Origin: Pseudo-nitzschia pungens
Lineage: Eukaryota; Bacillariophyta; Bacillariophyceae; Bacillariales; Bacillariaceae
Direction of reading: 5' to 3'
Length of the DNA: 64,000 bases
Assembly: GCA_037355855.1 (NCBI GenBank)
Contig: CM074758.1
Location: 841,001-905,000, forward strand
Under the pieces are notes generated by a model, which did not search any database, was not told where the DNA came from, and saw only the letters and a list, made by a program, of their open reading frames with translations. This document shows positions 23,458 through 33,439 of this stretch, in pieces; positions within the stretch are counted from its first letter, which is position 1, and each line of letters opens with the position of its first letter. Both the position numbers and the translations under genes were made by a program.

Positions 23458-24370
23458 TGTTGATATCCGCTCGTCAGCGGTCTTCGGGGAACTTAATCGT
23501 AGATAAACGTCTTGTACTGTGTACTAAAATAGGGCAAAAGCCTTAACAACGATAATACATAAAGTTCTGGCAAATCGTGAGTCTACAGTGGACTGTTCAA
23601 GGCCTATTGCATACACTCAAGCAATACAAAGCACTTCCCTAGAGGTACATCGGAATCGGTCGTAAAGGAGGGCATGATAGGTGTGTTTATTTTAGAGCAT
23701 AAAAGAAAGAGTGAAAGGAGCTGAGCCAAAGCGCTCAGCTCTGTATCGTGACATCGATTCGCTAACTCGCTAACTCGTATAATAACAGAACTCCTGTAGC
23801 TCTGGTACTGTATCCTACGAGTAGCGTACCGTATCGGAGTATCGTAGGTATCTCCGATTAATTAGAATCGTGTGCTGGCTCACTTATGCTAGCACGTTTG
23901 GTAACTGTTTGGGCCGGGTATCCAGTCATGGTATATATTGTACACCAATGACCCGACCCCGGCGGTAGCATCATATCTTAGCATTGGTATCATGGTAGGT
24001 TAGCATCTTTCAGTATCTCGTATCATTAGCAACCCTAACCCTGTAGTATTTAGCTACACCATAAAAGGTGCTTTACTCGGGGTACGTACGATTGGTACAA
24101 ATCGTACGCGGCGACCCTAGTAAACTCTGCTAGCATCCATACTAGACAGGATAGGTCTGCTGCTAAGCCTGCTGCTAAGCCTGCTGCTAAGCCTGTTGCT
24201 AAGCCTGTTGCTAAGCCTGTTGCTAAGCCTGTATGCTACCAATTAGCACACACCTCAGCACTCAGCTCAGCACCTGTTAGTCAGCTACTGGATGTTGCTG
24301 GCTGTAGACCCAGTAGCCCTTCTACACAGGAGCCTTAGCACAGATCATAGCACCACCTTGAATATCTTCA
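23458..24370 (-). repeat. 5' LTR of the Copia element
   Basis: It is 913 bp and appears identical to the 3' LTR, including the GCTAAGCCTG repeat tract. As the upstream LTR it should hold the promoter and transcription start for the element. I could not assign a specific TATA box. Confidence 0.92.
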
Positions 24371-24479
24371 TATTGCCATGCATCAGGAAGTCGTGGAAAT
24401 ATTGTAAATTTGGACATTCCTGGTACAAAAGGTCTATTTAAACCCTGTAGAAATATCGTGATCAAGGTACCTACCTTGG

Positions 24480-24905
24480 AAAAGAGCCCGTTTGTTCGTC
24501 TGTTCGTCTGTTCATACGTTCGTCTGTTCATACACTGGTATGTTGGTCTGTTGATATGATTGTATGTTCGTCTGTTCGTCTGTTAACACCAGTCTTCATA
24601 CTTCATACGTTCATCTGTTCATACATTGCTACGTTCGTCTGTTCGTACGATTTTATGTTCGTCTGCTCGTCTGCTTGTCTGTTGGTATGCTCGTCTGTTC
24701 GTCTGCTAATCTGTTCATATGTTCGTCTGTACATACTCTGGTATGTTGGTCTGTTGGTATGATTATATGTTCGTCTGTTCAAATGTTCGTCTGTTCGTAT
24801 CCTTATATGTTCGTCTGTTCGTATGTTTGTATGTTCGTCTGTTCGTCTGTTCATATGTTTGTCTGTTCATACGTTGGTATGTTCGTCTGTTTGTATGATT
24901 GTATG
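24480..24905 (+). repeat. Microsatellite of (GTTCGTCT/GTTCATAT)n type
   Basis: About 425 bp consist of imperfect 8-bp units, mostly GTTCGTCT, GTTCATAC, GTTGGTAT and GATTGTAT. The even unit length leaves frames open on both strands, giving Ser/Cys/Val-rich or Asn/Arg/Thr-rich translations that I do not consider genes. Confidence 0.9.
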
Positions 24906-24967
24906 TTGATAGAGACGGAACTTTATAGGATTAATGGAGACACTTGACAGGATGATGCTAGACAGGA

Positions 24968-25485
24968 TGCTAGGAGTTGGGGTATGTAGATCCAGTACAA
25001 ATCCTACTTGAGGGGCCTAGCATCCTGTCTAGCATCCTGTTTAGTATCGCCTTTTTGGTTCTTCAGTTCCGTTCTCATCTTAGCATCCTGTATATCTTCT
25101 AATATAGGGCTGCTAGGAGTTGGGGTATGTAGATCCAGTACAAATCCTACTTGAGGGGCCTAGCATCCTTTCTAGCATCCTGTTTAGTATCGCCTTCTTG
25201 GTTCTTCAGTTCCGTTCTTATCTTAGCATCCTGTATATCTTCTAATATAGGGCTGCTAGGAGTTGGGGTATGTAGATCCAGTACAAATCCTACTTGAGGG
25301 GCCTAGCATCCTGTCTAGCATCCTGTTTAGTATCGCCTTCTTGGTTCTTCAGTTCCGTTCTCATCTTAGCATCCTGTATATCTTATAATACAGGGCTGTT
25401 AAGAGTTGGGGTATGCAGATCCAGTACAAATCCTACTTGAGGGGCCTAGCATACTGTCTAGCATCCTGTTTAGGAGATCTAGTAC
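24968..25485 (+). repeat. 143-bp tandem repeat, about 3.6 copies
   Basis: Copies start with TGCTAGGAGTTGGGGTATG at 24968, 25111, 25254 and 25397 (the last degenerate), an exact 143-bp spacing. Each unit carries GATCCAGTACAAATCCTACTT and several CTAGCATCCTGT words. The latter resemble sequence in the nearby LTR family, so the array may be amplified LTR-derived DNA. Confidence 0.92.
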
Positions 25486-25544
25486 AGGACGATGCTAATT
25501 GATGAACCAAACCGCACTGTGCTACAGGTGATAGTGAACAGGAT

Positions 25545-26451
25545 GCTAAGCACGATGCTGGGCCCTTCTAGTAGAACTTGTACCATATCTACATACCCCA
25601 TTTCTTAGCAGATCAATAGTGGGAGATCTACAGGACTTAGCAGCAGGCTTAGCAGCAGGCTTAGCAGCAGGCTTAGCAGCAGGCTTAGCAGCAGGCTTAG
25701 CAAAAATGCTATGGGGTGCTACAGTCAAGTGACCCAGGTCATTGTGTAGGATTTGTACCAGTTACAAAACCCTGGGTACAGCATCTGCTAGCATACGCTG
25801 TAGCTCCTCAGTGCTACAAGGTTAGGGGGATGCTAATGCTAACTGATTACGAGACACGGAGTATCTGGTATGCTATCATACCATGCTACCCTATAATGCT
25901 ACCGTCAGGGTATGGTTGTTACTGTACGATCTATACTATAACTGGATACCCAGCCCATACAGTTGCAAGCAAGCCAACGCTAACGCTAATCCAAGCGCTA
26001 GTAGTAATAGCGCTACTAACTCCGTATGCTATGATTGTATGCTATGCTTGTATGCTAGCGCTACTCCATACACTAACTCCGTACGCTACACTACTCCTCT
26101 GTACAAGTCTACGTGGTAACAGTACTGATAAGATACTGTACGATACAAGATAGCGAGTTCTCTTTTTATCTGGAGCTCAGCGCTTCAGCTCAGCGCTTTG
26201 CTCACTCTTTTCTTTTTATCTAATTAAACACCATCATGCCCTCCACTTTTGATCGATCCCGATGTACTTCTTGGCGTGTATCCTGTAGTATCTGACTGTA
26301 TGTAATAGCATTCAAACAGTATCTTCTGTAGACTTAAGATTTGCCAGCACTCTACGTGCCATTGTTGTTATTGCTATCCACTAGGTATTTCAGTACACGT
26401 ACGATTAATTCCTACGAATCGAAAGTGCCGACGGGCAGGAATATCAACGCA
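25545..26451 (+). repeat. Old LTR remnant related to the Copia LTR
   Basis: The sequence carries the LTR landmarks in order but diverged. These are a GCAGGCTTAGCA 12-bp tract repeated about six times (25635-25700), TGCTACAGTCAAGTGACCC, the GTACGAT palindromic block, GAGCTCAGCGC..., CCATCATGCCCTCC, GTAGTATCTGACTGTATG, and an end ATATCAACGCA at 26441-26451. It runs on the plus strand, opposite to the intact element. The left edge is unclear. The word GATGCTGGGCCCT flanks it on both sides (about 25555 and 26459). Confidence 0.75.
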
Positions 26452-27452
26452 AGACAGGATGCTGGGCCCTGATTTAGTAGTACTAGTACTACATGATACT
26501 ACAGGTAGTACTAGTAGTACTAAGTAACACTCATCGAAAAAAAAGGGACTTTTCCCTCAATTTAGTGCATTGGACTTTCAAATGCTGTACAACTCCACTA
26601 CCCCCCCCGGTCCAATCAATCAATCATCAAAATACAAGTAATTATCATCGACAATCAATCCCGCACATACACGTAAAACCTTACCGTACTCTTTCAGTTT
26701 GTTTCGAAACATGCACGAATATTATTATTGTTCCGCATACCCCCTCCACGGCCATATGGTATTGGACTACGAAGTACGTCACAGTGAAACACCTTCTGTT
26801 CGACAGAACACGATAGAACCAATGAAAACCTCGGAGTTTTGTAACCATGCATTTGATTCGATGATCGACTTTTTCTCTGCATCATGAGACCAATCGTATC
26901 CAAGCTGTTGTGATACCAAGATTCCATCGTTCCGTGCACGACTGTTTCTTGTTCTCGTTCGGATCCCCCTCACAATTTGATTTTGAGAACCGACACACTT
27001 CGGCGTGTGTTCACTGTGGACAATAGCATCATAGTTTGGATTCCATTCCATTCGATTCGATTTTCATACCTTGCGCGAAGCGACCTGCAACGAAGTCACC
27101 TACCGTAATCTTACCAGGTAATTCACCCGGTAAGGTCTTACCGCACGACGACGAATAGAATTTAGTTCCAAGAAACATCCCTTAAAAAATGTATGTACGG
27201 TAGTGCACAATAAATAGAAGTAATAATACTGCAATGTACGGTGTCTCTTTGAAGTTGGCGTCACGATAGATCGAGCAGACATCTTTTTTTCTCACAACGA
27301 TTGGTTCTCATTCTCGGTATGGATTTTGATGATTGATGATTGATGTTTACAAAATCCAAAAGCAAACAAATCTTGTGCTTCTCCAAAAAATAGGACAGCA
27401 CACAACACAACACAACACAACAACGAAAAAGAACAACACAATACTGCCCACC
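26452..27452. other. Intergenic and 5' leader, no gene seen
   Basis: No supported gene. A TAGTACTAGTACTAC-type microsatellite lies at 26478-26520. A dyad-rich stretch (CTACCGTAATCTTACC...CCGGTAAGGTCTTACC) lies near 27100-27145. The last ~80 bases are an AC/AA-rich leader (CACAACACAACACAAC) immediately before the next start codon. Confidence 0.5.
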
Positions 27453-28871
27453 ATGAAGCACATCGTCTGCTCTTCGCTGCTGTTGCTGCTACTGCTCCTG
27501 CTTGCCATGGAGCCGCCGAGCCACGCCCTGGTCCTTCCATCGCTCTCAAAAGTCGCGAACAAAATGCGGCTGTTTTCGACGCCAACGCCGATCCAAAAGA
27601 AACCCCACCAAAAAAGCACGAGCGACGTCATGCTGACCGAGATGCGCGCCGACATCGAACGGATGAAGAAGGAGGCTGCCGAGCGACTGGACGTTCTGAA
27701 CGAAAAACTCATTGTCGTGTCGAAGCAAAAGGAGGAGGAAGAGAAGGCCAGAGCCATCGAGCGACAGCAGCAGAGACACGCGAGAAGGACGTTGCTGGAA
27801 CAGAACGAAAAACAAAAACGGTTTCAGCAAGATCCGGATCCCACACCGGCACAATCGTCGGCCGTCTTTGAGCTCGACGACGCCAAGGCACTGGAATCCC
27901 TCACGGAAATGGCCGACGAATTCCAGCGCGACATGGGACGAATGGACAGCGCTTCGACCACTAGGGACGCTGGGGATTCCGAAAAGACTCTCGCTGCTAC
28001 TGCTACAGCGATGGCGACGGCGACTGTCCCCGCTGTGGCGGACCCCCGGCACCCCCTCAAGCTCCTGGACGACACGCGCTGGAGGCTCTGCCTCAACGTC
28101 GGGCGGGTCCCCGGAACATGGATGCCCAAGACCTGGGGGGCCAGCGGCGACAAGCTCCACCTCAAGCTCGAGGTCGAGTTCACGTCGGACGAGCTCTACG
28201 AGCGGGAGGCCTTTTTCAACGGCATCTCGGACGGCTCCAAGGTCCTCCGGGTCGTCCACCACGAGGCGGCGCTGGCGCCCAGCATGAACGAGGGGGGCAA
28301 GGCGGTCCGGATCTCCGACGGCGGATGGAAGGTCTGCCCCAAGGAGGGGCCTCTCGGGACGCACATTTTGCGGTTTTATTTCGACGTCGAGGAGGAGGCC
28401 CGGCACCTCGGATCGGACGTTTACCTCCCCAGGGGCCGGGTCTTTGGGACCTGCGGGTACTTTCCCATGATCCACCGGTCCAATGTGGACGGCATGAGGA
28501 CCTCCAAGCGGGAGCTCTACCAGCAGGAGCTCCGCCAGATGGAGGTCAAGTTCCAGTCCCTCCAAAACGAGCTGTCCAACCACCAAGACTGGTTCAGCCT
28601 GTCCACCTGGCAGCGATACGGGGAGCTCCGGGACCTGCAAAAGGACGTGCGCAAGATCCGAAAGGCCTTGGACGAGGAGACGGTCAGGGAACCCAAAAAG
28701 TCGTCGCTGCGTCTGTCGAGGGACCAATCGGTGGGGCTGACCCGGGAGGGGGGGATCTGCTGCAAAAAAGCCACGGGACTCTCGGACGAGTACCACATTC
28801 TGGGCAGGTTCGAGGTGGCCTCGATCGAGAACCGGGAGCACTCGGATTACCGCGATGCGCTCCGACCCTAG
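27453..28871 (+). CDS. Conserved-type hypothetical protein with signal peptide
   Basis: A single exon encodes 472 aa of unknown function. The start at 27453 (cccaccATGaagc, good Kozak context) gives a signal peptide with the core LLLLLLLLLA and a likely cut near PPSHA-LVLPS. The frame is also open upstream, but only from weak sequence. Residues ~60-110 form a basic/acidic heptad-like coiled coil (EKEEEEKARAIERQQQR). Residues ~205-345 form a compact domain beginning WRLCLNVGRVPGTWMPKTWG and containing FRFYFDVEE-like and GTCGYFPMIHR segments. A second charged helix follows (RELYQQELRQMEVKFQSLQNE). A secretory or bipartite plastid route is possible, but the cut site lacks the usual Phe of diatom ASAFAP motifs. 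GC-rich third positions suggest good expression. I do not recognise the family. Confidence 0.82.
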   Translation: MKHIVCSSLLLLLLLLLAMEPPSHALVLPSLSKVANKMRLFSTPTPIQKKPHQKSTSDVMLTEMRADIERMKKEAAERLDVLNEKLIVVSKQKEEEEKARAIERQQQRHARRTLLEQNEKQKRFQQDPDPTPAQSSAVFELDDAKALESLTEMADEFQRDMGRMDSASTTRDAGDSEKTLAATATAMATATVPAVADPRHPLKLLDDTRWRLCLNVGRVPGTWMPKTWGASGDKLHLKLEVEFTSDELYEREAFFNGISDGSKVLRVVHHEAALAPSMNEGGKAVRISDGGWKVCPKEGPLGTHILRFYFDVEEEARHLGSDVYLPRGRVFGTCGYFPMIHRSNVDGMRTSKRELYQQELRQMEVKFQSLQNELSNHQDWFSLSTWQRYGELRDLQKDVRKIRKALDEETVREPKKSSLRLSRDQSVGLTREGGICCKKATGLSDEYHILGRFEVASIENREHSDYRDALRP

Positions 28872-30504
28872 TCACCGCACCGCATCGCAACGCACCGCAA
28901 CGCAATGCGAAACCAACCAAACAATCGAGTCAGCAGCAAACGAAAGATGTGGGCTCTTGCCACCGAAAAGAAGAAATCAACGCGCTCGCTCGATGCAACA
29001 ATAGAAACCTACCAACACATACAGAAAATCAATGCACCAACGGAGGCCTTGCAAAAACGACAAGAAAAATAGAACCAAAATAATGGCCCGCATGTATAAT
29101 AGTAAAATGTAAAACGAAATGAGAAAAGGATATCCAAAAGGAAAGAATCGGTTGTCCGCAAAAGAGAAACGAAACTCTCGACAAATTCATAAGACGATTG
29201 TACCAGTATAGGAGACGGCCAGGGATACGGAAGCGAATCGTAGGAGTCCGGCGTTGGATTTCGAAGGAACCGATCGATCGGCGGTGACGCTAGATCTTCC
29301 AATGCCATTCGAACATAATCACCGGAGTCATTACATCATTAGAACCAGTGCGTGTGCCATCAATGTCCAATTTTCAAAAAACTCCTTTTGCTTTTTTCGA
29401 CATAATAGTACTTGCTTTGTTTTGTCGATACTGCGATACGTATAGCGTAGAGAGAAATGGAACTGTGTAGGTCGGGCGAGTGTCGTGTGCATGGGATCGC
29501 GCAGTTGTAAAGAGCGCACCGAGCGGCAATGCGGTTTCAATCCGTTGGCGTCGTCACTACAGTTTGCACGAGTCGTTGTGATTTTCTGGTGATACGAATG
29601 AATCTCCCGTCGACTTGCTTTCTCACTGTGGAGATTGTTCGACCTCAACGCATGGGAGGAATAGAATTCGGTTCCTGTTTCTCCGCGTGCAGCCATCAAA
29701 ACATTGCGAGGCTCGGCATGCGGTGATACCAATGGTACCGGAATGGAGGACGGAAACATTTGCAGGAACTCGACCAATCTCTTGGCGTTCTTGCTGTCAC
29801 AGCAGAAACATGGATTTGTTTATCTCTCATAGGTGCTGACGTCGAAACCAACTGCAATGGTGATGGGGCACGTCTGCAGGAGTCTAGTAGTAGTAGTATT
29901 GTCGTGACAGAAGAAACTGTATCGTCCGCTACCCTATTTCTTACAACCCTTGGAAGACTGTTTGTACACCCTCGAATAACTTGTCGAATCCATGCCAGTG
30001 AGTGATTATTCTTTTGTCCACCTGTTGGCATGACTGTGGTGTGAACGCCCTTATTAGTACTAGTACCCTGGAGAAAAGAGTTCAAAAGCAACAAATCTGC
30101 TGTCACCAAAAGCTAAGAAACGAGAAAGAATATCAGCCATGAACTAACGTCTGTGATGTGATATCAAGCAAGAAGCAACCACAAGTTGTTGTTACTCAAA
30201 ATATCACAAAGAAGGTTTTCAGAGAAGCATTATCTCAATAGCTTGTCTCTATAAAAGAGCACCTCACGATTGATATTCTTGTAATTGCTTAGTACATGTG
30301 TGATCTTGGATAACTTTTCCTTTTCACCACCTGACATCAGGGCATCCAGATACTATCCATGTGTCAATCAGGCACCGGGACTAACAGAAGGCATCCTTAC
30401 GATAAAAAATGCTTTAAGTTCGATTCACTTCACTTCTTCTCTGCATGAATGTCATGCCAGTAAGAATCAAAGGACATTCAGGCACGGTAAAAGGAAGCAA
30501 AACG
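28872..30504. other. Intergenic, no gene seen
   Basis: Several 60-150-codon frames exist on both strands without recognisable features or mutual consistency. A short TAGTAGTAGTATTG microsatellite lies near 29885. Confidence 0.45.
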
Positions 30505-30576
30505 GGTCCACTCCGGGAATCGAACCCGGGACCTCTTCCACCCTAAGGAAGAATCATGCCCCTAGACCAAGTGGAC
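30505..30576 (-). tRNA. tRNA-Pro (anticodon AGG)
   Basis: The minus strand gives acceptor GTCCACT/AGTGGAC, D arm GTCTAGGGGCATGATTC, anticodon stem CTTCC/GGAAG around TTAGGGT (AGG), and T arm CCGGG-TTCGATT-CCCGG. It is 72 nt with no CCA and no intron. The body closely follows the usual eukaryotic tRNA-Pro. It lies 10 bp from the tRNA-Ser gene on the same strand. Confidence 0.95.
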
Positions 30577-30586
30577 TTGACACGTG

Positions 30587-30668
30587 CGACACTGACAGGA
30601 CTCGAACCTGCGCGGAGGAACTCCAACAGATTTCGAATCTGTCGCCTTAACCACTCGGCCACAGTGTC
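30587..30668 (-). tRNA. tRNA-Ser (anticodon CGA)
   Basis: An 82-nt class II tRNA on the minus strand. The acceptor GACACTG pairs with CAGTGTC, the discriminator is G, and the anticodon stem ACAGA/TCTGT surrounds TTCGAAA, giving CGA for UCG codons. A long variable arm (TGGAGTTCCTCCGC) is diagnostic for Ser. The T arm has GTTCGAGTC. It probably forms a small cluster with the tRNA-Pro 10 bp away. Confidence 0.95.
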
Positions 30669-31710
30669 AATTGCTCACGCTGCTGCATGAGCCCTACATT
30701 TCACGTATTGTACGACGTTAGTTCCTTCTTGATTAATCACTCAAACAGCCAACGGGTATTTTGCCGTTTTCTTTTGGATTAATTTCCATTTCCGTCACAC
30801 GTGCTCATGGTCTACCGGTAAGGTTACTGTACCGGTAGGTTTTCCCTCCAGGGTTGCTGTGGATCATCGGTTCAATCGTTTCGAGTTGTGAACTTACTTC
30901 GTACCGTACAAGATTAACTTACCTGGTAATTTACTTCTATCGGAACGAATCATCCTGTATTCTGTATTCTGTATTCTGTATCCTGTATCCACATTCGTGA
31001 TACAGTACCCTGCAGTGTACATAGCCATACCAATCTTATCATGCCTTCATTTTTCGTTTCTGAAACGCTATTAGATTGCCGAGGCATGATTCAAATACAA
31101 GTGAGAGGGTACGGAGATTGTGCGGTGTGGCTTCCCGGATGGTTCATTACATCTATCGTACAGTGTGGATGAATGCAGCGGACATCACGGAAGCGCTTTG
31201 CACAAATTGCTCTGATTCAATACAGCATTTGTTTCGCACGATGGGTGGTTCATAGTATAGAATGGAAACGCATGATCAAAAACATCGTTGACTTGTGCAT
31301 ACCGAAAGAAACACACGTTGGCGGAACGTTCATCGAACCCGTAATTACGACAATCAAGCAAACACATCCTCAAAAAAACAGCGCTTGGAAAGCTGCAAAC
31401 CAAAGCACGGCAATGATCGAGAATGGATTACGCGTGCACGTAGTTGATAGATTAATTTTTCATTCTTTCTGGGATTCCTCGGGTGACACCTTTTCTACGG
31501 ACCAAACGTTCCTTTTTGCTGTTTGGTGCCAGACTGGAATCGTTTGCATAGAACGGGCACAGAACCGCCAACGATCCATCAAGAGCGCCGGCTAGCAGGG
31601 AGCGAGTGCGTTCTGCTGCCTAGGAATTTCCCTTCCGCTGCGTTCGGCACCGACTCGTTCCGTCTCCTCCATCGAGGAAATATGGGCTCTGCGTTCCGCT
31701 GCGCTGCGCA
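30669..31710. other. Intergenic, one doubtful small ORF
   Basis: The DNA near 30805-30930 is rich in TACCGGTA and GTAAGGTTAC dyads. A TATTCTGTATTC repeat lies near 30955-30990. An ATG-initiated frame of 140 codons at 31173-31595 (plus strand) has ordinary composition but no recognisable domain and no supporting context. I leave it unassigned. Confidence 0.4.
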
Positions 31711-32508
31711 TCAGTCTTTTTTCTCTTCGACATCGTCCCTATCCCCGCCGTTGGGAGCTCCTTCCGCCATTGTTGCGAATCCCCGGTACATGGCCGCCTC
31801 GTCTGCCATCATCTGCAACGTGCGATCGACGCGATCGGCATCGTCCGGAACGTCGATATCGGTCTTTCCCTTGGACGCGGCCATGGACTCCGTCGGGGCC
31901 CAGGCCTCGAGGGCGTCGTAGACGTCGTCGTTGCGCTCCAGGTCTCCCCCGGTGCGCGGCAGCAGGTGGACGTGCACGTGCGGGACCGACTGTCCCGCGG
32001 CCCTGCCGTCCTGGACCGCGACGTTGAAGGCGGTGGTCCCCGGGTACGCTCGCCGGAGGACGGACTGGACGTCCCGGACCAGGCCCCAGAGTTCGGTGTA
32101 TTCCTCCGTCGTGAGATCCGAAAGGTGTGGGACGACCCGCGTCGGCGCCACCAGCACGTGGCCCTTGACGATCGGCCGTAGGTTGACAAAGGCAAAGGCT
32201 TTCTTGGAAGACGACGACAACGACGACGACGACGGGGCGTGACAAAAAATGCTGGCCTCGGGAATGAGGAATTTTCCAAACCTCATGCTTCCGTCGTCGT
32301 TCGAGATTGTTGTGCTGGGGGTAGCGGACGGCGAAGCTTCCGCGCTGGTCATGCCGAGGCTGGTGCGGGTTGGTGTTTGGTGGCCAAGGAGGTCGGTGGC
32401 AGGCGCCGGAACGGCAAGTGCTTCCACCGCGGATGAACTGGACAAAGCAACGGCAAGAAGAGTAAAGAATACGATATAGGTCGTGATTGTTGGACCCCAC
32501 CGAAGCAT
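31711..32508 (-). CDS. HIT-family (Fhit-like) dinucleoside polyphosphate hydrolase
   Basis: A single exon encodes 265 aa. Fhit-branch HIT proteins hydrolyse Ap3A and related dinucleotides using a histidine triad. Here the triad is HVHVHLLPR at about residue 170, preceded by GQSVP, and followed by RTGGDLERNDDVYDAL. The latter matches the Fhit-specific stretch after the triad. Upstream, FAFVNLRPIVKGHVLVAPTRVV is the usual HIT beta-sheet core with its (K)GHVLV motif. The first ~35 residues are hydrophobic (TYIVFFTLLAVALSSSSAVEA), which is not typical of cytosolic Fhit and suggests secretory, ER or plastid targeting. About 40 Ser/Thr/Ala-rich residues separate this from the domain. The C-terminus is acidic. 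Confidence 0.9.
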   Translation of the reverse strand: MLRWGPTITTYIVFFTLLAVALSSSSAVEALAVPAPATDLLGHQTPTRTSLGMTSAEASPSATPSTTISNDDGSMRFGKFLIPEASIFCHAPSSSSLSSSSKKAFAFVNLRPIVKGHVLVAPTRVVPHLSDLTTEEYTELWGLVRDVQSVLRRAYPGTTAFNVAVQDGRAAGQSVPHVHVHLLPRTGGDLERNDDVYDALEAWAPTESMAASKGKTDIDVPDDADRVDRTLQMMADEAAMYRGFATMAEGAPNGGDRDDVEEKKD

Positions 32509-33439
32509 TCTTCGGGGCAGGTGTGGTTGTCTACTTCCGAGTCTTTCGTATCGTAACGAATCAATCGTGTCGCGTAGCGTCGTCCACTTTGTTCAGCTCT
32601 GAGAGCTGCTCTGTTCGCGGATGAGCAAGTCGATTCTGTTCGGCGCGTGAGTCTGCAAGCTGCTATTCTTCGATTCCCACCAAACGATTGCTTCGTATCG
32701 ATTGGAGATGATTGTCGTTATCTACACTTTTGTAGGTGAGAGTGCTTATCGGGAAAGGACAAACCGAAAACAATCCAAAGCACTTGTACCTGTACGTAAT
32801 GTTTGGTCGTTCATCGGAAGTCAACTCGTGTGAAATTCTTAAAACTTCTACGAAGTAGTAAATTACCGTAAGATCTTACCAGTGCCGTTGACAACGTCAG
32901 AAACAGACGCACCTCAATCAATGGACTTTCGAAAAAATCAAAGACCAAAGAAGTCTCTGCATCGGCTCCTGTAATAACTCACACCTTAATGAACAAAGTC
33001 GGAAGTCGGAAGGGAGCCAGACAGGTAAAGCCGCGCGAAAAAACCGAAACGCGCATAGATAGCACATGGATTTTCAATTCCAATGTGTTTGGGTCTGATG
33101 CGGTCATTCGCCGTAAGGTTACTCGTAAGGTAAGGCTACTCGTAGTTCCAGTGCACGAAGGCAACCACTTCGTACAACGCTTCTCACGTACTGATAGAGT
33201 AAGATTACGGTACCTACCGGTAGCAACGGGTTGGGAAAGATGTAAATTGTAAATTGAATGACCGTTTTCATCGGGACGGAGCCAATTCGAGTACGAGTAC
33301 AAGTACATCACAGCAGCAGAGAGATCAATCATCGCAATCCGAGCCTTAACAACAAGCACAGTCTGCAACTAGCTACTCGTATCACCCCTGTTCACGGACC
33401 ACACAACTCCCATCAAACCAACCAACAGCAGATACTAAA
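32509..33439. other. Intergenic, no gene seen
   Basis: It separates the divergently transcribed Fhit-like gene and gamma-COP. The DNA near 32855-32885 and 33110-33220 has several GTAAGGTTACTCGTAAGG-type dyads. No coding sequence is supported. Confidence 0.5.

Larger units (their letters stand above)
14497..24370 (-). mobile_element. Full-length Copia (CoDi-like) LTR retrotransposon
   Basis: This is a 9.87-kb element on the minus strand: 5' LTR 23458-24370, leader, gag 20638-22530, pol 16081-20595, 3' UTR, 3' LTR 14497-15409. The pol order protease-integrase-RT-RNase H is diagnostic of Copia. The DSHADT protease motif matches that reported for diatom CoDi lineages (family knowledge). The two LTRs are both 913 bp and look identical by eye, and both ORFs are intact, which together indicate a recent insertion that may still be active. 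No 5-bp target-site duplication abuts the LTRs. An 8-bp match (TTGCCATG) lies 8 bp outside the left LTR (14481-14488) and 2 bp outside the right one (24373-24380). Confidence 0.95.

Noticed and set aside
24968..25485. CRISPR-like array
   Set aside because: The repeats are contiguous 143-bp units with no unique spacers, and the genome is eukaryotic.
27546..28841. 431-codon minus-strand frame opposite the hypothetical secretory protein gene
   Set aside because: Same codon-bias artefact. The sense strand has signal peptide, Kozak start and coherent domains.
29480..29550. Possible tRNA (GGTTTCAATCC resembles a T loop)
   Set aside because: No acceptor pairing, D arm or anticodon stem could be formed.
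31173..31595. 140-codon plus-strand ORF
   Set aside because: ATG start and ordinary composition but no domain, no neighbour logic and no distinct codon bias. Not enough to call a gene.
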